Shown here: piece after piece, positions 26,936 through 37,581 of the stretch
Numbering within the stretch: position 1 is the stretch's first letter
Layout of the letters: each line of letters opens with the position of its first letter
NCBI GenBank assembly: GCA_008828725.1
Contig: MEHQ01001318.1
Coordinates: 597,709-661,708, forward strand
DNA from: Saccharina japonica
Lineage: Eukaryota > Sar > Phaeophyceae > Laminariales > Laminariaceae
Reading direction: 5' to 3'
Length of the DNA stretch: 64,000 nt
Program-made: the position numbers and the translations under genes
Notes under the pieces: generated by a model
Seen by the model: only the letters and a program-made list of their open reading frames with translations
Databases searched by the model: none
What the model was told of the DNA's origin: nothing

Positions 26936-29301
26936 CATCACACCATGCATGCGCGTGCCTCAGATCCGTGCTGTACCGTGACGAGTTGCTTTTGTCGAAG
27001 CCTGCGATTTTCCTCATGGTATCATACCAGTACCTGCAGATCGATGCTCATGTACGAATCTCTCCGCTGTCCCGAAATGTAAGAAACTTTTGTTTATTAA
27101 AAATATATATAAACTGTCGTTACTTTTCCGGACAGAGTGATACAACACTGTGCGCCTCGAAGGCAGATCTGTGGTGTGCTCTGTTGTTGCTTCGTACGAG
27201 TAGTTGCTTTCATAGGAGCCAGCAATCCGTTACCAAACGACACCACCACCACCACCACTCTTCTGCCCGCTGCTGCTGTTGATGGGCTCCATGTGTCATG
27301 CGTACGTGCCAGAATAACGCTCATCTGCGCTGTAGTGCTGTGGCTAGCTGTGTCTATCGGAGCCTACCGTCCATAATCCACACCATCTATCTACTCTTTT
27401 CTGTTCTGCTGCTGCTGTGTGTGACAGAGCCACGCCCACTCTGACTGGAAATGAATGACCGCTTTTGAATACCACGATACATCAAACAATATGCAACGAA
27501 CACAAGCAACGCCACAGCCCCGGAAGAAGCACAAGCAGCAGACGTGCCTGTGGCGGATCCACCGTATGCTGCTGTGGCTATCAATTAGTGGTTGCTTCAT
27601 CGCAGGCTCGCATCCATCATCAGGCACCACCACCTCTCTCTCTCTTCTACTGCTGTTGTTGCTTGCTGCTGTGCTTGCATTATGTATGTGCGGCCTGTCG
27701 TTTGTCTGACGCGGGCCGCGACAAATACTCGTGTACGTGGCAGTACATGGAAAACATATCTTTGAAAATATAGGCAAACGGTCACCATGCACGATTCTAT
27801 GCTCGAAGGCTTGAGTTCGATGCTTGGCGATGACTACGAATGATACTCTTTTTTTTATTGTACGTAACCCAGACCCCCATAATATAAGACAGGAAGCACA
27901 CAAAAATCAAGTGGATTTCTTAGGCAGGTGTGGTCGACACTTTCAGCCCCTTCTTCGGTGCATCCTTTTCTACTTCTTCTGTAAATATTTTATTATCTCA
28001 CCACTACTCTGTACGAGTATTGTGTTCCATGTGTCACGTGTGCGTGCGTGTGCGGTGTGTGCCGTGTCATGCGCGTGTGTGCAGCGTGTCACGCTTTTGT
28101 AGGATTTTCAAACGTTTTTTTTGTCGGGAGTTCTCTCTCGGTTTTGTGCGGGATAGACCTTTCCTTACCTTGAGCGCCACAACAATTAAATATGTTACGA
28201 GTATTTCAATATATTGACAAATACGTTTGGCGGGATCATTCACAAATCTCTAAGAACGATCGAGTCAATAGTATCGGTTCCACCATATTTCCGAGTATGT
28301 TTTATCTCCAAAAATGCAGGTGTTGTACGAGTAGTTCTAAAAAGGTCTACATAATATTTATTTATGAACCGCAATACGAGGATATTTATTAACAGTATAT
28401 ATAGCATGTGCTATTAATACGTACCAGGTATACAATAGAAATATGATATGCGTATGATACAACATCGCATGCTGTTGCTTTAATATTAATAGTAGGTTTT
28501 CGATTCGCCCTTGCGCCACTCCCCCAGTCACGTCCCGGAGGGGAACCTTGTATATATATATATATATACTTCGTATATATAGAGCACTTTTGTTTTCCTC
28601 CAAAAAACGGTTTTCGGGTGAGGTATGGAGCTCCTTAAGTGACCACCCTTATAAGGCAAATGTTGCACCTCTACCTTAAGGTGGCATGCGTCTATCCTCT
28701 ACCTTAATATAGCATGTGTCTATCCTCTACCTTAAGATAGAATGCGTCTATCCTCTACCTTAAGATAGCATGCGTCTTTCGATACGACGTCTAACTATTA
28801 CGGGGGACCGTAGTAAATATCATGTGATAGAACCAAATCTTGGTCGTAAAAATAGTAACATATATAGGTTTTTGTGTTTACTTTAGGTTCTATTTACTAG
28901 TATTTACTATGGTCCCCCGTAATACTGATAGTATATACTGGTACCTGATATACGAAGTATACCTGGTACCTTCTCGCAGGTACCAAATACCTGGCGCCCT
29001 GTGTACCCACCTTGTCGCCCATGGAAAGCTTCCTCTCCCCCGCCTTCGGACAGACGAAAAGCCGAAACCGCTGTTGTTGTTGTCGCGATTCCACTGGCCC
29101 GCGCCTCCCTCCCTTCAGCGCTCCTCCCCGCCGTCAACCCGTACCCCTCACCGGGTGCTTGCCTGACCTGCCTCAAGGCGCGTTCGATGCCCACAACGCT
29201 TGGTGCTAGCATTGCCCGCCCCTGCTGCCCCTGCCCCCGCGCCTGTGTCCGTGCTTGCCTCGGGAAGGGCGCCTGGAGGAACGCCTCGGTGAAGACGCAG
29301 C
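24994..29301 (-). CDS. Possible gene of unknown function, two exons recognised, 5' end not found
   Basis: Exon A 29301-29011 (acceptor CCTGCCAG, donor AAG|GTGGGT) reads CVFTEAFLQAPFPRQART...MLAPSVVGIERALRQVRQAP and ends in phase 1. Exon B 25556-24994 (acceptor ACAACAG after a CT-rich tract) starts with the matching two bases. It reads DDDDAINSVITSCGNSGG, an Ala-rich stretch, a hydrophobic segment SLSLVFLLAV, and a Gly/Ser-rich tail to a stop. I do not recognise a family. The hydrophobic segment could be one membrane helix. The match of phases has a one-in-three chance of being accidental, and no start exon was identified, so the model is tentative. A plus-strand frame over 25190-25648 is the alternative, but it has no splice or domain support. 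Confidence 0.35.
26240..26350 (+). repeat. Dispersed GCGTGCTACGATAGAGG repeat, copy
   Basis: AGACGCGTGCTACGATAGAG, a T-rich part, GGCTGAAACGTTTTCCGAAT, then AACCCAAGATCGTCGGAATT. Homologous to 2262-2390 and 53800-53945. Confidence 0.5.
26893..26936 (+). repeat. (CAG)n microsatellite
   Basis: About 14 uninterrupted CAG triplets in anonymous sequence. Glutamine, serine or alanine frames over it have no gene context. Confidence 0.95.
27058..27143. mobile_element. Miniature inverted-repeat element, ACCACTCTG family, copy 3
   Basis: CTCTCCGCTGTCCCGAAAT at the left (more diverged) and TTTTCCGGACAGAGTGATAC at the right. T/A-rich middle as in the other two copies. Confidence 0.5.
28670..28782 (+). 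repeat. 28-bp tandem repeat, four units
   Basis: Unit CCTCTACCTTAAGATAGCAT + GCGTCTAT repeated four times with one or two changes each. Found just before the MITE at 28797. Confidence 0.85.
28797..28924. mobile_element. MITE, TTACGGNGGACCATAGTAAA family, copy 2
   Basis: TATTACGGGGGACCGTAG and CTATGGTCCCCCGTAATA ends. Copies 1 and 2 share an internal duplication of the right end (TTTACTAG.ATTTACTATGG), so they form a subfamily. Confidence 0.75.
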
Positions 29302-30589
29302 CTGGCAGGGATGAAGGCGGACAAGAGACAATAGGCGGCGGCGGTGGTGGTGGGCTGGTACTTACTACTTTAGTGCTGCTGCTGCTGTGTTGTCTTTTGA
29401 GGCGTCGGACGATGCGGTGCGGTGCGGTAGGGTGGGATGGGGTGGGGCACAGGAGAAACCCACCCCGACGCTTACAATACGCTACGCCACGCTATGGTAC
29501 AGTACGCAGGCTAGGCTAGGCTGGGTTAGGTAACACCAGGCTACGCTAGGTTGGGATAGGGAGGGCTGTGCAGATATTGGCCCAGCTCCGACACAAAATG
29601 TTGAAAACAAATGTACTTGACTGCAAGCCCTATAACTCTACGAAACCCCGATCCGACCGCTTGGGAAATTTCTCGGAACCAAGATGCAAGGAAGAGGAGG
29701 CGGCCTATCAACCATCTGGCCGAAGCTGGGCCAAGTCGTATAACAGGTGCACTACGGAGGGTAGGCTATCATAGACTGTGAATAAAGCTTTTCCCCTGGG
29801 TTGCTGCCGGCTTGCTCGCGACAGACGCACCGCCGCGCCTCGCGCCTGCTGGGTGTGGCAGTATGCTTGCTTGCACCAAACTCGGCGTCAGGCAGTATCG
29901 ACCCTTGCTTAACACAAGATAACACCAGTCGCCAGCGAAAAACTCCAACTATTTTACGTTTACCGGTACCTATTTCGTATATACGTACGGAGTACGCAAT
30001 GTAAGTTTTCTAGGGCCTGTGGGCGTGTGGTGCGAGAGGCAAGAAGAGGTGTGGCGGTGTTGCGCTACACAACAGCAACACACAGATAATAATAACCCTG
30101 GCATCTGATTGGACCGCCGGGTCGAGCGACCACTCTCTCTCTCCTTCGCGATATGGGTGTGCTGGCCGCTTCTTCTTCGGTAGCAGGTAGTACAACACGT
30201 GCGATACAGTACTATCGAGTTATAAGTATTGCCCTGGGCTGGGTAATCGATCGGTCTTTTACACCTATAGCGCAGCAAGTAATACCCTCACAGTATACAG
30301 TACTATTGTTAATAGTAAGATAACATACCCCCTGACACGAGTTTTCGAGACGAGTGTCTCCGAAAGTACAGCGGGTACAGTTAGTGCGACACACAGCGAA
30401 AAATGGCGGCCGTTGGGAAGATCTCGCCGAGAGATCTTATTTCCGTAGGCGACAAGACACATCGCTCGGGGCTTGCACTCTTTCCGTTGTCAAAAGAAAA
30501 TCAGCTGAAAAAATCCTCCTGTATATACAGAGGGGGTGCGCTATTTTAACACGCTATACTGTACGGGTATTCTGGGCGGCTCATTGTGC

Positions 30590-30692
30590 TTGCCTTTGTA
30601 GCCGGAGGGGTGTGGTGGGGTATGGTGGGATGGGGTGGGGTGGGTGGGGTGGAGTGGGGTGGGGTGGGGTGGGGTAGGGTGGGGTGGGGTGA
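30590..30692 (+). repeat. (GGGGT)n-type low-complexity tract
   Basis: Runs of GGGTGGGGT. Similar but shorter GGT/GGGAT-rich DNA lies near 29405-29560. Pro/His frames on the other strand are artefacts. Confidence 0.85.
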
Positions 30693-31019
30693 CGCCGTTC
30701 GCGTTGAAAATAGAAAGGTGCAGCAACCCTCCATGTCAAGCAGGCATCAACACCAATGCCAGCAACACCAACAACAACAACAACAACAACGACAAAAACA
30801 AAAGCTACAGACAGAAGTTGCTGTGTCTGTACGACACGTATGCACCGGTAGGCGCAAGGGTGCACGAAAAAAAAAAATCTGACACCACACTCCAAATTTT
30901 ATTTTTGGGAAACCAAATATAGGGGGGGGGGGTGTCAAAAAAAATCTTTAGGCACCCTCCGGCGTATAGGGGGGTACATACCATTCTAAATCCTATATAA
31001 ACAAAATCAGAGCATCCAT

Positions 31020-31650
31020 AAACCGCAGGACCATACTATTTCCTATAGAAACCAACCCCATACGAAAACCTATACATAAACCAATAGCAGGGGATATTGG
31101 TGAATCGTCCCCGCATTCCCAAGGGTAGGCAAGGCCTTCTAAACAATACAACACCACCTAGCGTTTCTGCTTAGGGATATAAACGAAGTCAGACCATCCA
31201 TACACCGCAGTACCATACTATTTCCTATATAAACCAATAGCAGGGGATGTTGGTGAAGCGTCCCCGCATTCCCAAGGGTAGGCAAGGCCTTCTAGACAAT
31301 ACAACACCACACAGCGTTTCTGCTTAGGGTTATAAACGAAATCAGACCATCCATACACCGTAGTACCATACGATTAGTACTTCCTATATAAACCAAAACT
31401 CCATACTGAAACCTACATAAACCAATAGAAGGGGATGTTGGTGAATCGTCCCCGCATTCCCAAGGGTAGGCAAGGCCTTCTAAACAATACAACACCACCC
31501 AGCGTTTCTGCTTAGGGATATAAACGAAGTCAGACCATCCATAAACCGCAGTACCATACACAATAACCAATATATAAACCGATAGCAGGGGATGTTGGTG
31601 AATGCGTCCCCGCATTCCCAAGGGTAGCAAGGCCTTCTAGACAATACAAC
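31020..31650 (+). repeat. Tandem array, four irregular units of about 140-200 bp
   Basis: The block CAGGGGATGTTGGTGAATCG, CCCCGCATTCCCAAGGGTAG, GCAAGGCCTTCT recurs near 31089, 31231, 31428 and 31583. Spacer blocks AACACCACCCAGCGTTTCTG and CAGACCATCCATACACCGCA also repeat. Flanked by related A-run/G-run blocks at about 30870-30930 and 31870-31935. No gene seen. Confidence 0.8.
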
Positions 31651-32215
31651 ACCACCCAGCGTTTCTGTTTTTCAATCGTGTTACGAGTGGCTGGTGTGGC
31701 GAGTGTGGTGGCGGTTCCCCAACTCCGACCCTCCCGACAGTATCAACACATTCCTTGTGCAGTATGTTTGTATAAACCATTGTGTACACAGTGTATACCC
31801 AAAGCCAAGCAGTAGTAGAAGCTAGATACACATACATAGAGCAGCGTCTGCAGGCGTGTGAGACAAAAAACACACGGAAAAAAAAAAAAAAAAATCCCCT
31901 CCAATATAGGGGGGGGGGGGGTAGTGGGGTATCTGGGATTCAGATCCGCGTGCACCCTTGGTAGGCGCGATCGCGCGATCGAGTGCACGAGACATACAAA
32001 GGCAGGAGTGCCTTATAACAACATAAACAAGGTACGCCGCCGTTTGTATACAAACGCGGGCATGCATTCATACGACGACATAACGATACATAAGCTACGG
32101 CGTACCAGTAGGTATTACCAGGAAGAAAATACTGCTGTACGTACACGGAGCCTTCAGATTCCAAGAACAAGAACGGTACGTTCGTAGGGGATGCAAGCCA
32201 GCAGTCGAGCTTTTC

Positions 32216-32301
32216 ACCCCTTTAGAACTGGTCCCACGAATTTGGGGACAAACTACTTGGAATTAGTGTGGGACAGTTTTTTTCAGTTCTGAATGGGTTA
32301 A
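32216..32301 (+). mobile_element. Miniature inverted-repeat element, AGAACTGGTCCCAC family, copy 3
   Basis: ACCCCTTTAGAACTGGTCCC to CAGTTCTGAATGGGTTAA. Differs from 2553-2642 at only a few positions, which suggests recent activity compared with the other repeats here. Confidence 0.7.
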
Positions 32302-32339
32302 AACCTGAACGGACAACCTTTTACACATCGGACTAGGCA

Positions 32340-33735
32340 ACAGATCCCAACAAACATAATCTAAGCGTACCAGGCCAGACGTGTGTGTACGAAGTATGAT
32401 CTAGCTTCTCCTGTTGCTGGATGGAGCCCGTAAGACATGCATGATCTACGTATACAGCACACGTGTCCTGGGTTGGGTCTGTACTTGCACAGATCCTGGC
32501 ACAACATATCGTGACAGCAGGGTAGGATCCAGATGATCTTTATCGTTTTTCTGTCCGATGTCAGATCTTGACACGACATCTCATACCGTTGGTAGGTTAG
32601 GATCCAGATCATCTACAGCCAGGTTTCCTGGTTTCCTGGGTTGGGTCTTTACTACACAGATCTTGCACAACATATACCAGGTATATCATCACGGCAGGTT
32701 AGGATCCAGCAGATGATCTATATACGACGTCTATCGTGATCCATCTGTTCGACGTGTGCAGCCTATGGTGGCTTTGGTGGTGTGACGTGCTGTATACTCT
32801 TACAGACAGTCGTAGCGGTCCCTCTACAGTGCTGGTATATTTATGCGCCAGCCAACAAACACTACCGGCACTATTTCTAGCGGCAAGCAACCGGCATTAC
32901 TCCGCACACTCTTAATACCACACTGGTTACTCCCATCTGTGCCAAGCGATTTCACCGGCGCTATAGCGGGCTGCCGGCACTATAGAGGGGCCACTACTGC
33001 TGTACGAGTATACCGTGCGTACTTACAGCTTACAGGGGGCTGGTTAATTGGTCCCTTTTGGCTATAATTCATACCTGGTACCAGCAGACGGACACCTCAA
33101 CATTTGGGGACATAACAGAGCTCCATACGGATCACACAGCTCATTTCCACGGATCTGCATCATCTGTACAACCTCCCACGGATCTGACCATATCTGAACG
33201 ATCTGTACATGACCATGTTCCGCAGTTAGTTGTGATCTACGTACCGAGCATGATGTTATTTGTGCGTGTGCCTGCTGGGCTTGCAAGGTTGACGTTGCAA
33301 GTACATTTAATGTACAGCAGTGTAGTAGTACTCTGGCATGGTGCAGTCTCTTTGATCTGTACACGTTTTCACGTGATGATCTGTAGGATACGCTTGACCT
33401 ATACATACCTGGTATATACCTGGTATGTCGGATTCCGTTAATATGCACGATCTCCTGCAGGTCAGGCCGATCATGATCTGTCTGACGTGTGAAAAATGCA
33501 CTTACCACACAGATCAGATAGATCATTCTCACTTCATGATCTAGATCTTGCAAGGGGCAGATCGATCCCAGATCTTGTATGATCTAGCTCTTGTTGCCGG
33601 GTGGGACCCATATAAGCTGCATGATCCAGCACATGTTCCTGGGTTGGATCTGTACTTTACAGATCCTTCACTGTGAGCCTCTCATGACGGCAGGTGAGGA
33701 ACTAGATGATCTACAGTAGATCATGATCTGTCCGA
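32340..33735. repeat. GATC-dense degenerate repeat region
   Basis: I count about 37 GATC sites in about 1.4 kb, against 5-6 expected by chance. They occur mainly as GATCTG, GATCTA and GGATCCAG. Repeated phrases such as CTGGGTTGGGTCTGTAC, GTTAGGATCCAG and ATGATCTA show an old tandem array. A mariner/pogo-like MITE (32801-33004) splits it. No gene recognised. Confidence 0.6.
32801..33004. mobile_element. Mariner/pogo-like MITE (CCCCTCTAT...GCCGG family), copy 2
   Basis: 200 bp flanked by TA. Ends are CAGACAGTCGTAGCGGTCCC and, on the other strand, CAGCAGTAGTGGCCCCTCTA. Inner AGTGCCGGC and CACCGGCGCTATAG blocks match 5520-5715 in reverse. It lacks the TACTATTAATAGTA present in that copy. Confidence 0.65.
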
Positions 33736-34030
33736 GGTTGTGTTTTTACCTTCCACGAAAAAAACCTGTTTGACCTACGAATGAAAGAGCACCTCTGAAT
33801 ATGTGTGCGACTTTCGTGCTTACCTGTTGCCCATAACGCAATCACTGCGCCAACGCAGGCAGGCGTTTTCTTCATCGTCGCGTTTTTCTCTCTTACTAGC
33901 ACACGGCTGGCGGTGGTGCGTATCTCTAGGTAGGTGCTGCTGCCCTGTTGCTGCTGGCTGGCTGGCGAACTGGAAATCGGCCGCGATTCTGCAACATCGT
34001 TGTCCCTGTGTGAGTATACGCCTTTATCTC

Positions 34031-34041
34031 TTTATAAAACC
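34031..34041 (+). promoter_or_regulatory. Possible TATA-like box of the kinase gene
   Basis: TTTATAAAACC lies about 75 bp upstream of the chosen ATG (34114), followed by CT-rich sequence. Position and sequence only; untested. Confidence 0.25.
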
Positions 34042-34113
34042 TTCGCATGTTCCAGCTTCCAGCTTCCAGCTCTCAGCTCTCACGTAGCGACACGCTGGTG
34101 CACCTCTCTCGAT

Positions 34114-37100
34114 ATGATCGAAGACGAGCGAAGGTCGTCGGTGAACGCGGGCTTCCCCTTCAACAGCGACCCCATCAGCACCGCGCCGCAGTTTTTGTCG
34201 GCGCGTCGGCAGCACCAGACAGCAGCCCTGGACCCCATGCAAACGGACGAAAACGAACTGCCAGTTGGTGCTGTTACTACTGCTGCCGCTGTTGCTCCAA
34301 CCCCTCCCGCAACCCCTACCCCTCCTGCTGCTTGTGAAGAGGCTGGCCTCGGTTCGACGAAGCGGAAGAAGAGGATGATGTGCGTGGACGCCTCTCCGCC
34401 ACTGCCACCGCCGCCGACAGCGGTGGCGGCGCAGCAGCTCAACCCATTCTCCCTTGATGTCGCCGTACCCGGCGCGGCTGCGGTCGGTGATGGTGTTGCT
34501 GCGAGAGATACCGAGACCGCCGCTACTGCTGCTGCTGCTACTGCTACGATAGCATCAAAAGCACAAAAGCTACCCTGTGGGAGCAGCGATGAGGGTCACC
34601 ATACGAGCACCAACATCGACCTTTCCATATCCTGCCTCGAAGGGTCCACCATGAACATCCCGCTGTCCGGCAAGACGGTGCCGTTTCGAGTCGTCAAGAG
34701 GAGGGGCATGGGCATATCCAGCGTCGTGTTCGAGTGCGAGCGAGAGCATCAGGCACCGCCGGCAGCGGTGGCAGGAGTGGAGGGGGAGCTTGGAGATGAT
34801 GGCCCACGCGTGGTAACAATCAAGGTGGGGTGTGTGTGCGTGCGTGCGTGTGTGTGATGGATGGGTGTTTGAATTGGATGCTACATACCAGTGCTCGCGC
34901 TCTGTTGCTGTGCCACTGCTGTCTGGTGCTGTTGTTCCACCTCTCTCAAAATACGGGACGTCGCAGCCAAAACCTCTTGAGAACTTCACCCGCGCTTCTC
35001 GGCGATAAACTACGACAGTACGAGTAATTCAAATTAGAGTGGGAATACAGCAGTACAGGACACCTGATACGAAACAGGCTAATAAGAAAGCCAGGCTGGT
35101 ATGTACAGGAAAATAAGGAATTTGAGAGTCGTTATCTTGAAATTAGTGTAGGAAGCAACCTCTCTCGAATAAGAAATCCAGCCTGGGCCAGATTTCCTGT
35201 TTCTTATTACTATTAATAGTAGGTGTCCTGTACCGTACGTTTGCTGTACTAAACGTACGTACCAGGTACCGTTCAATACAACCAGTTGTGTGGACGTACA
35301 TTGCTGCTGCTGGTGCTGTTGTACTGCCAAGTCGAAACACCGAAAGGTCTGGAGGCTGCAAAGGTGTTATTTTTCAAAACTGCGATGGAATTCCGCACCC
35401 CGTATTTACCTCAAAAATAAAAAAAGACGTTTGGTTGCCTCTCTCTAAACAATGAAGGAGTCGGCAGTACGTTTCGATTTGAACATTACTGCTTACCCTG
35501 GCTTACTTGGTATAATTTACCTCTGGTATTATCGTGTTAATAGTCCGGTCCAAACTTAAACTCACAACGAGTTCTCACACGTATTTATATGATATCACGA
35601 AATATCACCACGATGATCCCAACGTTTAGATCCACCGTCGACAACAGATACAGGGGACAATAGCCAAGCGCCCCCGCCCTAAAAATACCAGAGCCTGCAG
35701 ATGTTGCGTGGAGCCCCGCACCCCGCACCACCACAAAATGTCACATACTACCAAATACAACCCCTCTACGTACGTATTGCATGCCTGTGATACGAGCACA
35801 CGGATTGATAATACCGCACAAAGAGCGCTGTTGAGTTCGCACATGCGTTGCGATCGTTTTTCAGTGCTCGTTTAACCGAAAACGGTATTACATACGTGTG
35901 CTAAAAGTCGTCGAACATTGTATTTTCGGGAAAGGCTCCCTCTATCTCTCGCCCAGATTTTTCCGAAAACACTTTCTTGCATGGTATGTATTTATTGGCA
36001 ACCTTAACCTTTGGAAACAAATCGAGCGGTGAAAAAAGAACGATCGCACCCCGGTGCGAACTCAACGCTATTTACGGTTACGGCAATACTTGATTGACTC
36101 CTCTAATGCGACACGACACCGTTCAACCAAAACCGATATCCCGCTACCGATAACCGCCACCGACCGGTCATTTTTGGGCGCGCCAGGGCCATTTTTTGGA
36201 CCCCAATGTACTAGGTTTAGTGTAGGGGCGGTCAGCCAGTCAGTCAGTCAGTCACAGAGGTCAAACCGCGGTTTTCCCACGTCATTATTGCCGTCAAACC
36301 ATCGCTTCCCATCAAACCGAACAGGCTTTTGGTGACTGGTCGTTGTGGTCGCGTCAAGGCCTGCTTTGATCTTATTATACCAAGTTTAGTGTAGGGGGGG
36401 TGGTCAGGCAAGGCGTCAAACCCGTTGTCTCCTAGCGTCTTTGCCGCCAATTATATCCGCCGTCACAACCGGAAGACCGGTCATTTTTGGGCGGAGTCGA
36501 GGCCTTTTTTGGGGCCTTAATATGCTGGATTTAGTGTAGGGGGCCGGTCAGTCAAGAGGATAAAACCGCGGTCTCCTGTACCAGGTGGCATGTTTGTTGT
36601 CAGTCATACCAAACATGCTGGATGGCCGCTTTTGGCCTTCACCTATACCAGTATTAGCGTAGGGGGCGGGTCAGTTAAGAGTGTCGGACGGCGCTCTCCT
36701 AACCTCTCATACTTTGCCATCAACCTAACCCTTGCCACTGAAACGGGGTTTCGTAGCCTACGCATAATAGCGTATTTTACCGTCGACTATTGCCACATTG
36801 CCACTGTCAACGACATTTTGCCGTCACCCATCTTTGCCGCCAACCCTGACAGGTCATGTCCGGCGGCGAGTCCGGCATGGGAGCCGCTCTGCGAGAAGTC
36901 GAGACCCTCGCCTTCCTCAAGATCAAGCGAGAACAGGCCGGCTTGCCCCACGCGCGGTTCGCCGAGCTCGCCTCCTGGTTCTACCGGCGGTCGGCCATTG
37001 GCGGAGTGGACCACGTGTGCCTGGTTTTCCGCGGGGGAGGCGTGTCTCTAAGGGAAGCCATGGCCGAAAGGTTACCGCCGCTGAGCGCGGGGGCGGTGGA

Positions 37101-37542
37101 GAGGTCGGCGCCGCCTTTGCTGTGGGATGCTCGGGAACTTGTGGAGGTTGCTCGCGGTCTCCTCGAGGTGGGCTTTTTTATTCGGGGGGGAGGGGTTGTA
37201 CTCGATATTTATCCATGGTTGTGGTCGTATATATGACGATAGACCCTCGCATCCCTACAATGCCGGGACGTGTTTGGCTTTGGTTTTTTGGGGTCGGGTT
37301 AGGTATTTGTTTAGATTTTTGGGTTGGGTTTTTTGGGTTTGGGATTGGGGCTGGTTTTGATATTGAGTTTTCGGCTTCGTACGTATGGTTTTTGGTTTTT
37401 GGTTTTGACGCTGATTTTTCGTTCTGGTTTTTGTATGATATAGACGAGGACGGTCTGGTGTTTGCCGTCTTTTTTCACTGGCGCAGCAGCGCGAGCGGCG
37501 GAATTGAAGGCCGTGCAGTGCTGATTTTGCTGCTGCTGCTGC

Positions 37543-37581
<39 letters not shown>

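Noticed and set aside
33934..34113. N-terminal extension of the kinase frame upstream of 34114
   Set aside because: The frame stays open, but the sequence includes a TATA-like box and Cys/Leu-rich low-quality peptide, more like 5' UTR and promoter.
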